Assembly (NCBI GenBank): GCA_951813085.1
Contig: OX638348.1
Coordinates: 691,627 to 755,626 of the forward strand
Direction of reading: 5' to 3'
Length of the DNA: 64,000 nucleotides
Source of the DNA: an uncultured Opitutaceae bacterium
GTDB taxonomy: Bacteria > Verrucomicrobiota > Verrucomicrobiia > Opitutales > Opitutaceae
The translations under genes were made by a program, and so were the position numbers. The notes under the pieces were generated by a model, which had not been told where the DNA came from, ran no database searches, and saw only the letters and a program-made list of their open reading frames with translations. Position 1 is the stretch's first letter. Each line of letters starts with the position of its first letter. Of the stretch, positions 29,713 through 38,846 are shown piece by piece.

Positions 29713-31122
29713 CTAGCGGTTCCTAACAACTTCTGTCGCTCTAGAAGGATCGTAGTTTGGATTCTTTGCCGGCATCTGAGCGGCGATCGACTTACGCCAT
29801 TTAGCGAGCTTGAGGCGAAGTTGATCTCGGGTTTTAAGATTGATCTCTGCCTTGTCCTGGGATTCGCCGATGTCCTTGTCGAGTCGGTATAGTTCGACGT
29901 TTCCAGTTTCGTGGAATTCAATGAGCCTCCAATTTCCTGCCCTAATGGCGCTATAGGGACCATCTCCTCCTGCATGGTAGTGCGGATAGTGCCAGTATAG
30001 ATGCCGCTTTATGGTGTGTAAAGAATTCTTGAATACGCTTAGCAGGCTTCTTCCATCAACATCCTCGTTGTGATTCGGATCACCGGAGACCCCGGCGATC
30101 TCCAGAATAGTGGGGTAATAGTCCACGGTGATGATGGGAGTGTCGCTTTGCGAACCTTCTGGGATGACGCCGCTCCAGCGCGCAATCGCTGGAACGCGTA
30201 CACCGCCTTCGTATGCGGATCCCTTGCCACGCCTTAACGGAATGTTCTCGGTAAACTCGTCGTACTTTCCATATCGCCGAGTAAGTCCGCCGTTGTCCGA
30301 CGTGAATATAAATAGGGTATCGTCTAGCAGTCCTTTCTTCGTGACGGCATCAACGACGTTTCCCACGCTCATGTCTAAGCTCTTGACCATGGCGGCATAG
30401 ATCGGGTTGTTGTGGATCGCTTTTGGGTCCACCTTTCCCTCGAAGTATTTCACCAGGTCGTCTCGTCCTTGAATGGGCGTATGAGGAGTATGGTAGGCGA
30501 AATAGAGAAAGAACGGCTGGTTGCCAGTGGCGTCGATTTCTTCGATAGCCTTGTCCGTGAGATAGTCGGTAACGTAGTTGGAATTTAGATTCAAGGAATT
30601 GACGGTATCTTCATTTATGATGTAGCCGCGCGAATCCTGCGGTTTCTCGTGCGATACGTCGAACCCGTGCGCTGTAGGTCCTTGAATTTGCGCGTTAGGG
30701 AAGTCGAGGTGCCACTTGCCGATATGGATCGTTCGATATCCGTCGGACTTCAGCGCTTCGGCGATGGTAACGCGTCGTGATTCCAGTCCCATGGTCCAAT
30801 CGGGTACGGTCATCTTCGCATAGGGTCGTTTTTGCCCGGAAATGAAATCGGTGAGTCGCAGCCGCGCAGGATACATGCCGGTCATGACGCTGGCCCGGGT
30901 GGGCGAGCAAACGGTGCAAGCCGCGTATGCATTCGAGAACGACATGCCTTTGCTGGCGAGCGTATCCAGATTGGGCGTCTCGTAAAAGTCGCTGCCGAAG
31001 GACCCCGTACCGGTCCATCCCAAGTCGTCCGCGAGGAATAATACAATATTGGGTCTGCTCTCGGCGAGCGAGGCGAATGGAGCCCAGCAAGCGATCAGGG
31101 TAACAGAAACGAGGGTACGCAT
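29713..31122 (-). CDS. S1 sulfatase, arylsulfatase type (CSPTR)
   Basis: A 469-residue exported sulfatase: signal peptide 1-20 (FASLAES), FLADDLGWTGTGSFG, CSPTR motif at Cys72 with ASVMTGMYPARL, HIGKWHLDFP, FLYFAYHTPHTPIQ and FTSDNGGLTRRYG. The arrangement, including GKGSAYEGGVRVPAI, fits the large S1_16-like group common in marine Verrucomicrobiota and Planctomycetota. Substrate cannot be inferred beyond a sulfated sugar. First gene of a minus-strand unit with the lectin-like and propeller proteins, pointing to one glycan-processing function. Confidence 0.94.
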   Translation of the reverse strand: MRTLVSVTLIACWAPFASLAESRPNIVLFLADDLGWTGTGSFGSDFYETPNLDTLASKGMSFSNAYAACTVCSPTRASVMTGMYPARLRLTDFISGQKRPYAKMTVPDWTMGLESRRVTIAEALKSDGYRTIHIGKWHLDFPNAQIQGPTAHGFDVSHEKPQDSRGYIINEDTVNSLNLNSNYVTDYLTDKAIEEIDATGNQPFFLYFAYHTPHTPIQGRDDLVKYFEGKVDPKAIHNNPIYAAMVKSLDMSVGNVVDAVTKKGLLDDTLFIFTSDNGGLTRRYGKYDEFTENIPLRRGKGSAYEGGVRVPAIARWSGVIPEGSQSDTPIITVDYYPTILEIAGVSGDPNHNEDVDGRSLLSVFKNSLHTIKRHLYWHYPHYHAGGDGPYSAIRAGNWRLIEFHETGNVELYRLDKDIGESQDKAEINLKTRDQLRLKLAKWRKSIAAQMPAKNPNYDPSRATEVVRNR

Positions 31123-31228
31123 GTTGGGTATAATTGCTGAAAATTAGTCAGACTACAAACTCTAAGCGAAATCTTGAGCTCATTAATCTAAGGGAGGCCC
31201 TAGGGTTCTTTCTCGATTTCGTAGTGTA

Positions 31229-31246
31229 CGCGCTCCATGGAGCGCG
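31229..31246. repeat. 18-bp perfect palindrome CGCGCTCCATGGAGCGCG
   Basis: A perfectly self-complementary 18-mer (CGCGCTCC-AT-GGAGCGCG) lies in the 171-base gap between the CSPTR sulfatase start and the DUF1552 stop. It could be a cruciform/terminator stem or a binding site for a dimeric regulator of the sulfatase, whose start is 106 bases away. No promoter hexamers are clear beside it. Confidence 0.45.
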
Positions 31247-31272
31247 ATAGACGGCGCGAAGCCTACTTATAG

Positions 31273-31288
31273 GGCGCGAAAACGCGCC
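31273..31288 (-). terminator. GC stem-loop after the DUF1552 gene
   Basis: GGCGCG-AAAA-CGCGCC forms a six-pair stem with a four-base loop starting six bases after the stop of the minus-strand DUF1552 gene. It is where a terminator of the 31-41 kb operon would be expected, but only a weak run of T follows on the transcribed side, so intrinsic termination is not certain. Confidence 0.45.
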
Positions 31289-31293
31289 TTTCC

Positions 31294-32640
31294 CTAGCTC
31301 TGGATGGCGGCGAGCTTACCGGAGCTGTCAGCGAACCGGTTGAACGGAAGACCCATCGCTTGAGCTTGGGTGATCCACAAATTGGCCAGTGGTGTTGCCT
31401 CTGGGCAGTGATAGTGGACGCCCGTCTTCAATTGGCCTCTCCCGGATCCCGCGATGATAATCGGAAGATCGTGATATTGGTGGGTTGAACCATCGCCGAG
31501 GCCGGAGCCGTAGGTGAAGATCGTATTGTCGAGCAACGTCGAGCCATCGGCTTCGATGATGGAGTCCATTTTCTCTACGAGGTAGGCGTACTGCTCCATA
31601 TGGAAGTAGTCGAGCCGTTCCAGGTCTTCCACGTGCTTGGTTTGATTGTGGGACAGGTAGTGGTGGGTGACAGGATTGTCGAACAAGCTGTCATAGGTGA
31701 AAGGCGTATCCCAGCGTTCAGGCCCTACCATGAGGGTAGCCACCCTCGTTAACCCCGTCTGCAGCGCCGCTACCATAAGGTCTCCCATAAGCCGGATATA
31801 TTCGCCTCGCGGCAGGTAGGCGGCAGTGGGTTCGGGCATAGGGGTTTTGTCGAGCTCGCCCTTCATGCGGTCGAGCTTGTCGATTTGCTCTTCGATCGTT
31901 CTGATCGAATCGAAGTATTCCGTGAATTTCTGCTGGTCGTTGTATCCAAGACTTCGATTCAAAGTGCGAGCATCCTCTAGCACGAGATCCGTAATGTTCC
32001 TGAAGTTCTGGATTTCCCGCGTGCCGAATAGTCGGTTGTACATCTTGCGCGGATCGCGAATCGATGGGGCGACGTGACCCGTCCCATACCAGGATATGTT
32101 GTCGAAGTATATCGACTCCTTGTTGTCCCGGTGGCTATTGCAGCCGAATTCGAGTGTACGGAAAGGAGTGGCGCCGCCTACGTGATCGCCCACGATTTGA
32201 TCGAGCGTACGGTCGAGCGGCCAAGCGGAGGACTCGATTGAGAAGGGGGCTGCGCTGCTTAGGAAGCAGGATGCGCACTGGGCATGCACGTCGGTCCCAT
32301 TCTGGAATTCTCGATCCAGGCCCGTGATCAGCGAAATCTTGTCCTTAACGCGGTGGAGCGGCTTCAAGGTCGGCGTGAGCTCGAGCGGGTGAAATCCGGT
32401 TTGCAGCTTGGGGATGAAGATCGACTTCATCTTGTTGCCCTGATTGCCCTCAGGAACGGTGGCCTCGGCCTCGCCTGGAAAGAAGCTTCGTCGTACGACT
32501 CCGATAGGTACATAGAAGTAGGCCAAGCGTTGAGCAGGCGCGCTCGCAGGGGCAATCTTCGCTAAGCTTTCCAGCCAAGGAAGCCCGAGAAGGGCGCCGC
32601 CCGCTCCGCGGAGAAAGGATCTACGACTAAGGGGACTCAT
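31294..32640 (-). CDS. DUF1552 family protein with Tat leader
   Basis: ATG 32640 gives 448 residues starting with MSPLSRRSFLRGAGG, a twin-arginine leader; the frame extends upstream but only through non-coding-like sequence. Family signatures: YFYVPIGVVRRSFFPGE, TGLDREFQNGTDVHAQCASCFL, DQIVGDH and the near-C-terminal FTYGSGLGDGSTHQYHDLPIIIAG and GVHYHCPEATPLANLW. DUF1552 proteins are exported and almost always paired with DUF1592 proteins; function unknown. Here the DUF1592 partner is four genes upstream, separated by a sulfatase, a membrane-fusion protein and an RND transporter. Last gene of the unit, 52 bases after the RND stop. Confidence 0.92.
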   Translation of the reverse strand: MSPLSRRSFLRGAGGALLGLPWLESLAKIAPASAPAQRLAYFYVPIGVVRRSFFPGEAEATVPEGNQGNKMKSIFIPKLQTGFHPLELTPTLKPLHRVKDKISLITGLDREFQNGTDVHAQCASCFLSSAAPFSIESSAWPLDRTLDQIVGDHVGGATPFRTLEFGCNSHRDNKESIYFDNISWYGTGHVAPSIRDPRKMYNRLFGTREIQNFRNITDLVLEDARTLNRSLGYNDQQKFTEYFDSIRTIEEQIDKLDRMKGELDKTPMPEPTAAYLPRGEYIRLMGDLMVAALQTGLTRVATLMVGPERWDTPFTYDSLFDNPVTHHYLSHNQTKHVEDLERLDYFHMEQYAYLVEKMDSIIEADGSTLLDNTIFTYGSGLGDGSTHQYHDLPIIIAGSGRGQLKTGVHYHCPEATPLANLWITQAQAMGLPFNRFADSSGKLAAIQS

Positions 32641-32692
32641 CAGTATTAGTCTTCTAAGATGGCGAAAAGCGCGGAAATCGCGAGGACAATCC

Positions 32693-35600
32693 TTATAATT
32701 GCGGATCGGAGACGGGAAGCTCTTCCTGTGGAATCTCCTGGAAGGGTTTAACGTACCATTGCTTGAACGAGTCAAAAACCCGACCGCCATCCTGGGCCAC
32801 CATGAGGGAGCAAGGTATGAGGTAGAGAGTAATGACGGTCGCAAATACGACTCCGAAGCCCAGCGATACGGCCATGGGAATTAGAAATTGGGCTTGAAGG
32901 GAAGTTTCCAGCATCAATGGGAGCAGGCCTACGAACGTCGTCACCGAGGTCAGAATGATGGGGCGGAAGCGTCGAATCCCAGCCTCCAAGGCAGCATCTT
33001 TTAGGCTCTTGCCCGCTGCCCTTCTTTGGTTGATGAAATCGACCATGACTAGAGAGTCGTTCACTACGACGCCAGCAAGGGCCAGCATCCCGAAGATGGA
33101 CAGGTAGGAGGGCGTCAGGCCCATGATCATGTGCCCAAGCAAGGCCCCAATTACGCCAAATGGAAGAGCGATCAAGACGAAGAAGGGCTGGACCATGGAT
33201 TTGAATGGGATCGCGAGAAGGGCGTAAAGAATGAACAGCAGGGCCAAAGAACCGATGATGGTGCGGCGCCTCGACTCTTCGGCTTCGGCTACATACCCCA
33301 TCCATTGGAAGGATAGGCCTTCCACTTCGTTGCAGAGCTCTTGAATCCGAGGCTCGATTTCCTTCGCGATCCCGACGATGTCCACGGTTTCGTCGATCGG
33401 CTGGGCCCCAATGCGGATGATTTCCGCCCGGTCGTTGCGTTCTACATGGGTTGGGGCCTGAGTGAACGCGACGTTGGCTACGGTTGTCAGAGGCACGTCG
33501 GCTCCCCGAGGAGTGCGGATTTTGATACGCTCGAACGTGTACAAGGATTCACGTTCATCTTCAGGCAAACGCACCATGACACGGATGTCGTCGACACCCT
33601 GTAGAACCCGTTGAGCCTGTTCCCCGTAAAACGCCTGGCGGATTTGACGGGCAAGAAGCTGTTGCGTGAGGCCCAGCTCAGCGGCTCTGGGCTTAAGGGT
33701 TACCTCTAGTTCATCTGCCCGAAAATTAACATTGGCCCAAGCATTGTTAATGCCTTCGTATTCCCAGAGCATCATCCGGATCTGGTCGGCGACAAGCGCT
33801 TTTTCCTCTGAGCTCGGACCGCGCAGTTCCAGATTCAAATTGTCCTCGCTGTACTCGCCGCCTTGTTGAAGCGTGGACTCGGAATACACCCGAAAGGTTC
33901 TGGCCTCGGGTATCGGCCCGATGATCTCAGCCCACCGATTGGCGATCACGCTATTGCGCGGTCCCGGCTCGCTTCGACCCTCTGGAGGAACGACTTCCAC
34001 TTGGACGAACCCTTGAGACTGACTGTAGCCTTTTCCTGGATACTTTGCACCGGAAACAAGAGAAATATTCCGCACGAGCGGTTCGCCCGTTCCTGGATCG
34101 ACAAACTCGGTTTTGAGCTGATCGACTGCGTCAACGATTCGTCGAATGTACTGATCTGTGGTTTCCAATCGAACATCGCCCGGAAGGGCCAGTATGGCTG
34201 TCAGGCGAGTGGTATCGACGCTTGGGAAGGACTGAAAGCCAAGGCGGCCACCCATGCAGTAACCGGCCATGAGCAATCCCATGGTTGCGAACACGCACAA
34301 AACCGACCCACGATTGGCTACAGCGAACTTCAGCGATGGCAGATAGGCTTTCTTTGCCAGGCGCTCCATTCCATTGGCGATGTGCGTCTGGAAGCGCCCG
34401 AACCTATTTTCGCTTGGCGTTATGCGGACGTGCTTCAAGTGGGCCGGCAAAATCAGCTTGGACTCGATTAGTGAGAATAGCAGTACTGGGGCAACGATCG
34501 GCGGAATCTGCTTTGCGAAATCCCCCCATACGCCTTCGAAGTAGAGTAAGGGTAAGAAGGCCACTGCGGTTGTGATGACTCCGAAGGTAACGGGCACGGC
34601 TACCTCTTTGGCCCCCAGTATGCTGGCCTCAGTCGGGTCCATGCCGGTTTTGAGTTGGGAATAGACATTTTCGCCCGTGATAATCGCGTCGTCGACAACG
34701 ACTCCGAGTACCAGAATATAGCCGAAAAGGCTCATGATGTTTGCCGTCACTCCGAAAAAGGGCATGAGCAAGACGCCACCGGCGAACGAAATCGGGATAC
34801 CCAGCACCACCCAGAATGCGACCTGCGGGCGCAGAAAAATGCCGAGTATGATCATGACGAGGATACTCCCCTGAAAGAGGGAAGTAATCAGTGTATCGAG
34901 TCGACCGCGTATGCTTTGAGACTCGTCTTTCCAAATATGCAGCTCGACGCCGTCCGGAAATCGATTGTGGGCAGTGGCTACGTATTCCTGCACCTTATCA
35001 GAGATGCCGATGGCGCTCTCCTGCCCAATCCGCATGACTTCTACATAGAGCGCCGGTTTTTCGTTAAATTCTACGTACTTGGTGCCGCCTTCGAAACCAT
35101 CGATGATCTTGGCGACCTCTCCAACGAGGACATCAGCCCCGTTCCTCGAGCGGATGGGAATCTTGGAAAAATCCTCTTCTGTGTAGGCTTGTCCCCGAGT
35201 CCTGACCGTTAGGCGTCCGCTTTGGCTTTGAATCGTGCCGGCGGGCATATCGATGGAATTCCGGCGAACGGCGTCGGCGATTTGCTGGAAGGTCAGCCCA
35301 TAGGATCGGAGTTTCCGCTCATCCGCTTCGATCGAAATCTCGCGGGCGCGGTCGCCTTGGATAGTGATTCTGCTGATGCCCGGCATCTCTAGAAGATCAT
35401 CCTGAACTTGGCGAGCAGCTTTTAGGAGGTCGTGGTCGCTCAAATGCCCCGAGATCGTGATCGTGAGCACTTCCCGCGAGTTTGCCGATTCCGGTATGAA
35501 AATACGTGGCGGTTCGGTTTCCGCCGGAAATGTGTTGATGGTATCGACCGCGGCTTTGACGTCGTCCATTAATCCGCGCAAATCCACACCGTCCTTGGCT

Positions 35601-35878
35601 CGCAGGTAAAAGCGGGCTCGCCCGTTACTGCCGTCGGCATTGAGCTGTTCAATTCCTTGGACTCTTTCCAAGGCGGATTCAACCGGGATCAAGATGGCTT
35701 TTTCGATATCCTTGGGAGTCGCTCCGCGATACCGCATGTCCATCATGACAAGGTCCCAGCTCAGCGCGGGTGTCACTTCCAGAGGAATCTTGAAGAAGGC
35801 GGTGTACAAGCCGGCGAGGAGGATGCCAACCATGAGGAAGTTGGCGGCGATTCCGTTTTTTGTGAACCAGCTAATCAT
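32693..35878 (-). CDS. RND-family efflux transporter permease
   Basis: A 1061-residue RND permease of the AcrB/MexB/CusA fold: N-terminal transmembrane segment in MISWFTKNGIAANFLMVGIL, a periplasmic porter domain, then TM2-TM6 with the proton-relay pair Asp-Asp in VLGVVVDDAIITGENV (about residue 400), a second porter domain, and the TM8-TM12 half with LALAGVVVNDSLVMVDFINQRR. The length is standard. It sits 11 bases after its membrane-fusion protein and before the DUF1552 gene. The exported substrate is unknown; no outer-membrane channel gene is nearby. The unusual feature is its position inside a DUF1592/DUF1552 operon. Confidence 0.95.
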   Translation of the reverse strand: MISWFTKNGIAANFLMVGILLAGLYTAFFKIPLEVTPALSWDLVMMDMRYRGATPKDIEKAILIPVESALERVQGIEQLNADGSNGRARFYLRAKDGVDLRGLMDDVKAAVDTINTFPAETEPPRIFIPESANSREVLTITISGHLSDHDLLKAARQVQDDLLEMPGISRITIQGDRAREISIEADERKLRSYGLTFQQIADAVRRNSIDMPAGTIQSQSGRLTVRTRGQAYTEEDFSKIPIRSRNGADVLVGEVAKIIDGFEGGTKYVEFNEKPALYVEVMRIGQESAIGISDKVQEYVATAHNRFPDGVELHIWKDESQSIRGRLDTLITSLFQGSILVMIILGIFLRPQVAFWVVLGIPISFAGGVLLMPFFGVTANIMSLFGYILVLGVVVDDAIITGENVYSQLKTGMDPTEASILGAKEVAVPVTFGVITTAVAFLPLLYFEGVWGDFAKQIPPIVAPVLLFSLIESKLILPAHLKHVRITPSENRFGRFQTHIANGMERLAKKAYLPSLKFAVANRGSVLCVFATMGLLMAGYCMGGRLGFQSFPSVDTTRLTAILALPGDVRLETTDQYIRRIVDAVDQLKTEFVDPGTGEPLVRNISLVSGAKYPGKGYSQSQGFVQVEVVPPEGRSEPGPRNSVIANRWAEIIGPIPEARTFRVYSESTLQQGGEYSEDNLNLELRGPSSEEKALVADQIRMMLWEYEGINNAWANVNFRADELEVTLKPRAAELGLTQQLLARQIRQAFYGEQAQRVLQGVDDIRVMVRLPEDERESLYTFERIKIRTPRGADVPLTTVANVAFTQAPTHVERNDRAEIIRIGAQPIDETVDIVGIAKEIEPRIQELCNEVEGLSFQWMGYVAEAEESRRRTIIGSLALLFILYALLAIPFKSMVQPFFVLIALPFGVIGALLGHMIMGLTPSYLSIFGMLALAGVVVNDSLVMVDFINQRRAAGKSLKDAALEAGIRRFRPIILTSVTTFVGLLPLMLETSLQAQFLIPMAVSLGFGVVFATVITLYLIPCSLMVAQDGGRVFDSFKQWYVKPFQEIPQEELPVSDPQL

Positions 35879-35889
35879 CGGGATAGGTT

Positions 35890-37191
35890 CTAATTCTTTC
35901 CGCCTTTTGGCTTACTCGGAACGCCCATCGCTTCGAGCCAAGCTGACGTTGCCGACGCGTCGGGATTGATGTCGGGAAGAATCTCCACTTGGCCTCCTTC
36001 CGGGGCATAGTTTAGCTTTGTGGTCGCCATTAGCATGCCATCTGGGATATCCGGATCGCGAATGATGACATGGTTCTCGTCTGCCCAGATCGCCGCGATG
36101 GTGCGATTATGCAGGGTCATCTTTTTAGGATCCACTAAGTAAATTTGGTCCAGGCGCTTTATGCCAAGCCTGGGCAAGGGCATCACGTTTTGCAGCACTT
36201 TGCCCGAGATGTCGGCCAAGACGGGCTGACCAATGCGCAGGGGCGGTTTGCCAGAAATTTGCCCAAAGGGATCATCCACCTTGGCGATCGCGAACAGCTC
36301 TAGCGAATTGGTATCGAGCGTACCTTCCGTGCGAATGATCTGAGCCTTCCAAACCGTTTCGTTGCTTTGGTTTATGGCGTCTTTTAAGGTGACCTCTACC
36401 GGAGGATCTCCGACTTCCTCTGGCAAATCGAGATACGGTAAGTCTTGCCCTGAAATCGGCAGGCGTACTTCAGCGTAATCCGTAGCGAATACGATGCCAA
36501 GGGGAGAATTGGTTCGAATCGCCTGCCCTAGACCGACGTTTCGTTCGCGAACACGTCCATCGAAGGGGGCCCGTATCTGTGTACGCTCGAGGTTTCTCTG
36601 TGCGCGTTCCAATCCAGCCGATGCCGCATTCATGTTGGCTTCGGCTTCCCGCATTTGAGGTAGCCGCAAAACCAGATCGTCTGGTTCTTCATCGGACTCG
36701 AATCGCTCCCAATTTTCTTTGGCCTGCTGGGCCTGGGCCTTTTCCATATCGTAGGCTGCAGTCATCCGAGCGAGCTGGGCTTCTGCAGTCAGAACAGCGG
36801 CTTTGAAGTCCGCAGGATCGAGGGTTACAAGAATATCCCCGCTTTTGAAAAACGCCCCGTCCTCGAAATTCGGATGCAACTCGATAACTCTTCCAGATAC
36901 TTCGGAGTTAAGGGTGATTTGATTGTGAGGCCGGACATTGCCTTGAGTTTTTATACGAGTTGGATAGTCTTGTAAGAACAATTCAACTACTTGAGTCTTT
37001 ATGGGACGGGATTTGCCACGGGGCTTTTTTGGTTCCTCAGGCTCAAAGGATAGCACGGAAAAACCGATGAGGCCGACTGCGAGAATCGCTATGGGTGGGA
37101 CGAGGCGAGCGAAGATAGCCGCCCAGTTTCGGTCTGGCCGTCTACGTTCGTTTCTCGATTCAGGCTGTCGTTGAGGTTGCTCTTGGTCCAT
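35890..37191 (-). CDS. RND membrane-fusion (HlyD-type) subunit
   Basis: A 433-residue periplasmic adaptor with a membrane anchor near residues 25-50 (FARLVPPIAILAVGLIGFSVLSF) instead of a lipobox. A barrel-sandwich hybrid domain is seen in LNSEVSGRVIELHPNFEDG and IRAPFDGRVRERNVGLGQ, flanking an alpha-helical hairpin rich in Ala/Gln/Glu (AQLARMTAAYDMEKAQAQQAKENWERFES). It partners the RND permease 11 bases downstream. Its start lies inside the end of the upstream sulfatase gene: the sulfatase stop is at 37160, a 32-base overlap, which argues for co-translation. Confidence 0.94.
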   Translation of the reverse strand: MDQEQPQRQPESRNERRRPDRNWAAIFARLVPPIAILAVGLIGFSVLSFEPEEPKKPRGKSRPIKTQVVELFLQDYPTRIKTQGNVRPHNQITLNSEVSGRVIELHPNFEDGAFFKSGDILVTLDPADFKAAVLTAEAQLARMTAAYDMEKAQAQQAKENWERFESDEEPDDLVLRLPQMREAEANMNAASAGLERAQRNLERTQIRAPFDGRVRERNVGLGQAIRTNSPLGIVFATDYAEVRLPISGQDLPYLDLPEEVGDPPVEVTLKDAINQSNETVWKAQIIRTEGTLDTNSLELFAIAKVDDPFGQISGKPPLRIGQPVLADISGKVLQNVMPLPRLGIKRLDQIYLVDPKKMTLHNRTIAAIWADENHVIIRDPDIPDGMLMATTKLNYAPEGGQVEILPDINPDASATSAWLEAMGVPSKPKGGKN

Positions 37192-38846
37192 GGGATTCAG
37201 AATGGTCTAGGCTGTACCCCCTCTCTGTCAACGCGCTAGTGGGCGCTGAAGCGGATGGCTGGGCAGCTCCTTGGGAACGGCGGGAAGATGATTGTCGAAT
37301 AACTGCCTCGGCTTCTCGGCGGGTGATGACCCTATTGCCATTGCGGTCGAGGGCGTCGAAGAATTGGCCTTGATACTCTCGGCGGGTTAGACGGTCATCT
37401 CCGTTGTTGTCATCACGGAATAGGCGTTCGACTCTCTGCTTCGGATTGAGTTCACGATCGTCGGGACCTGCTGAAGCGGCCTTGAGCTTCCCGCCTTCCT
37501 CAGCATTCCTTCGGTCTTGCCGGATCCATCGTGGTTCCTCTATCCGAGAGCTCCAAGCATTGTAGATGGCTCGCAATTCCTTTAGCTTTTCAGGATAGAT
37601 TAGCGAGAGATCCGTCTTCTCGCCAATATCCTCCGAGAGATTGAAGAGCATTTCCGGCTCTCCGCGTGGCTTGACCAGTTTCCAGTTTCCGACGCGGGTT
37701 GCATGTTGAGAGCCCGAACGCCAGAATAGTTGCGAGTGGGGGGCGCCTTCGATCGATCCATCTAGATAGGGAACGAGATTCTTGCCGTCTATGGAATCGT
37801 TGGCCGATAGCTTGACTCCGGCGGCGGCCAAGGCGGTTGCGGTTACGCCGAACCCCATGATGGGATGCTTGTAGGTTTTGCCGACGGATATGCGCTCTGA
37901 CCACTGAACTGCGAAAGGCACGCGTATGCCTCCTTCGAACATTTGTCCTTTGTATCCACGAAGCGGATCGTTTCGGGATGTGGTTTGAAGAGTCGGTCCG
38001 TCATTGTCGCTGTAAAAGAAGACGAGCGTATTATCTTCCTGTTGCAATTCCCGAGTTTTGGCCATCACGTCGCCAACGGCATCGTCAAGGGCGGAAAGCA
38101 TGCCCGCGTAAGTCTTGCGATTCTTGTCTTTAATATCCGGAAAGCGACTTTCGTATTTCTTGGTCGCTTCCTAGGGAAAATGGACGGCGTTGAAAGAGAA
38201 AAAGATAAAGAATGGGGCATCGGATGGCCCGGATTGGTCGATGAAGTCCACCGCATCGCGTGCGAAGGCGTCTGTCAGATATTCAGTTTCTCCATCGAAG
38301 GGCTTTCCATTCCTGAACATTTGATGATTTTGACGAGGGCCATTGGGATAGAAGGTTCGAGCTCCGCTGTGAAAGCCGTAGGTGTAGTCGAAACCGCGCT
38401 CGTGGGGGCCGAAGACCTTCATTGAAGCCAACGTGCCATTTGCCCACCCACGCCGTCTTGTATCCAACTTCCTTTAGGCGCTCCGCTAGAATGGGCACAT
38501 CCCTGGGAATTCCGAAATTTGGAGCGGAATATTCTTCTGGCCCGGAATTGTTCTCGAACCCGAAGCTGTGTTGGTATCTACCGCTGAGCAGTCCGGCTCG
38601 CGAGGGCGAGCATACGGGGTGATTCGCGTATCCGTCGGTAAAGGTCACTCCTTTTTCTGCGATCGAATCGATATGCGGCGTGGGGATGTCATCGCAGCCA
38701 TTGAATCCCACATCCGCATAGCCGAGATCGTCCGCGAGAAATATGATAATATTGGGTTGGCTGGATTGGACGCTGGCAATAGCGAATAGCGATAGCCCTA
38801 TTGCGCCGTATCGGATCAGACCAGAAATTGTAGACGCGTTCTTCAT
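37160..38846 (-). pseudogene. EF-hand-bearing S1 sulfatase, interrupted by an indel and a TAG
   Basis: The coding pieces together encode about 561 residues: signal peptide, FLADDLGYADVGFNG, CSPSR motif at Cys79 with AGLLSGRYQHSFGF, GKWHVGF, and after repair GPRQNHQMF, SDNDGPT and EGGIRVPF. One C too many in a five-C run (38404-38408) shifts the frame; removing it restores GLRPHERGFDYTYGF. A TAG at 38171 interrupts VHFP-Q-EATKKY, where Gln fits and CTAGG replaces CCAGG. The C-terminal 90 residues carry two EF-hand loops (DDNNGDDRLTRREY and DRNGNRVITRREAE), then a Ser/Pro-rich tail. The start overlaps the DUF1592 stop (ATGA). Removing one base gives 562 codons including stop. Confidence 0.85.
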
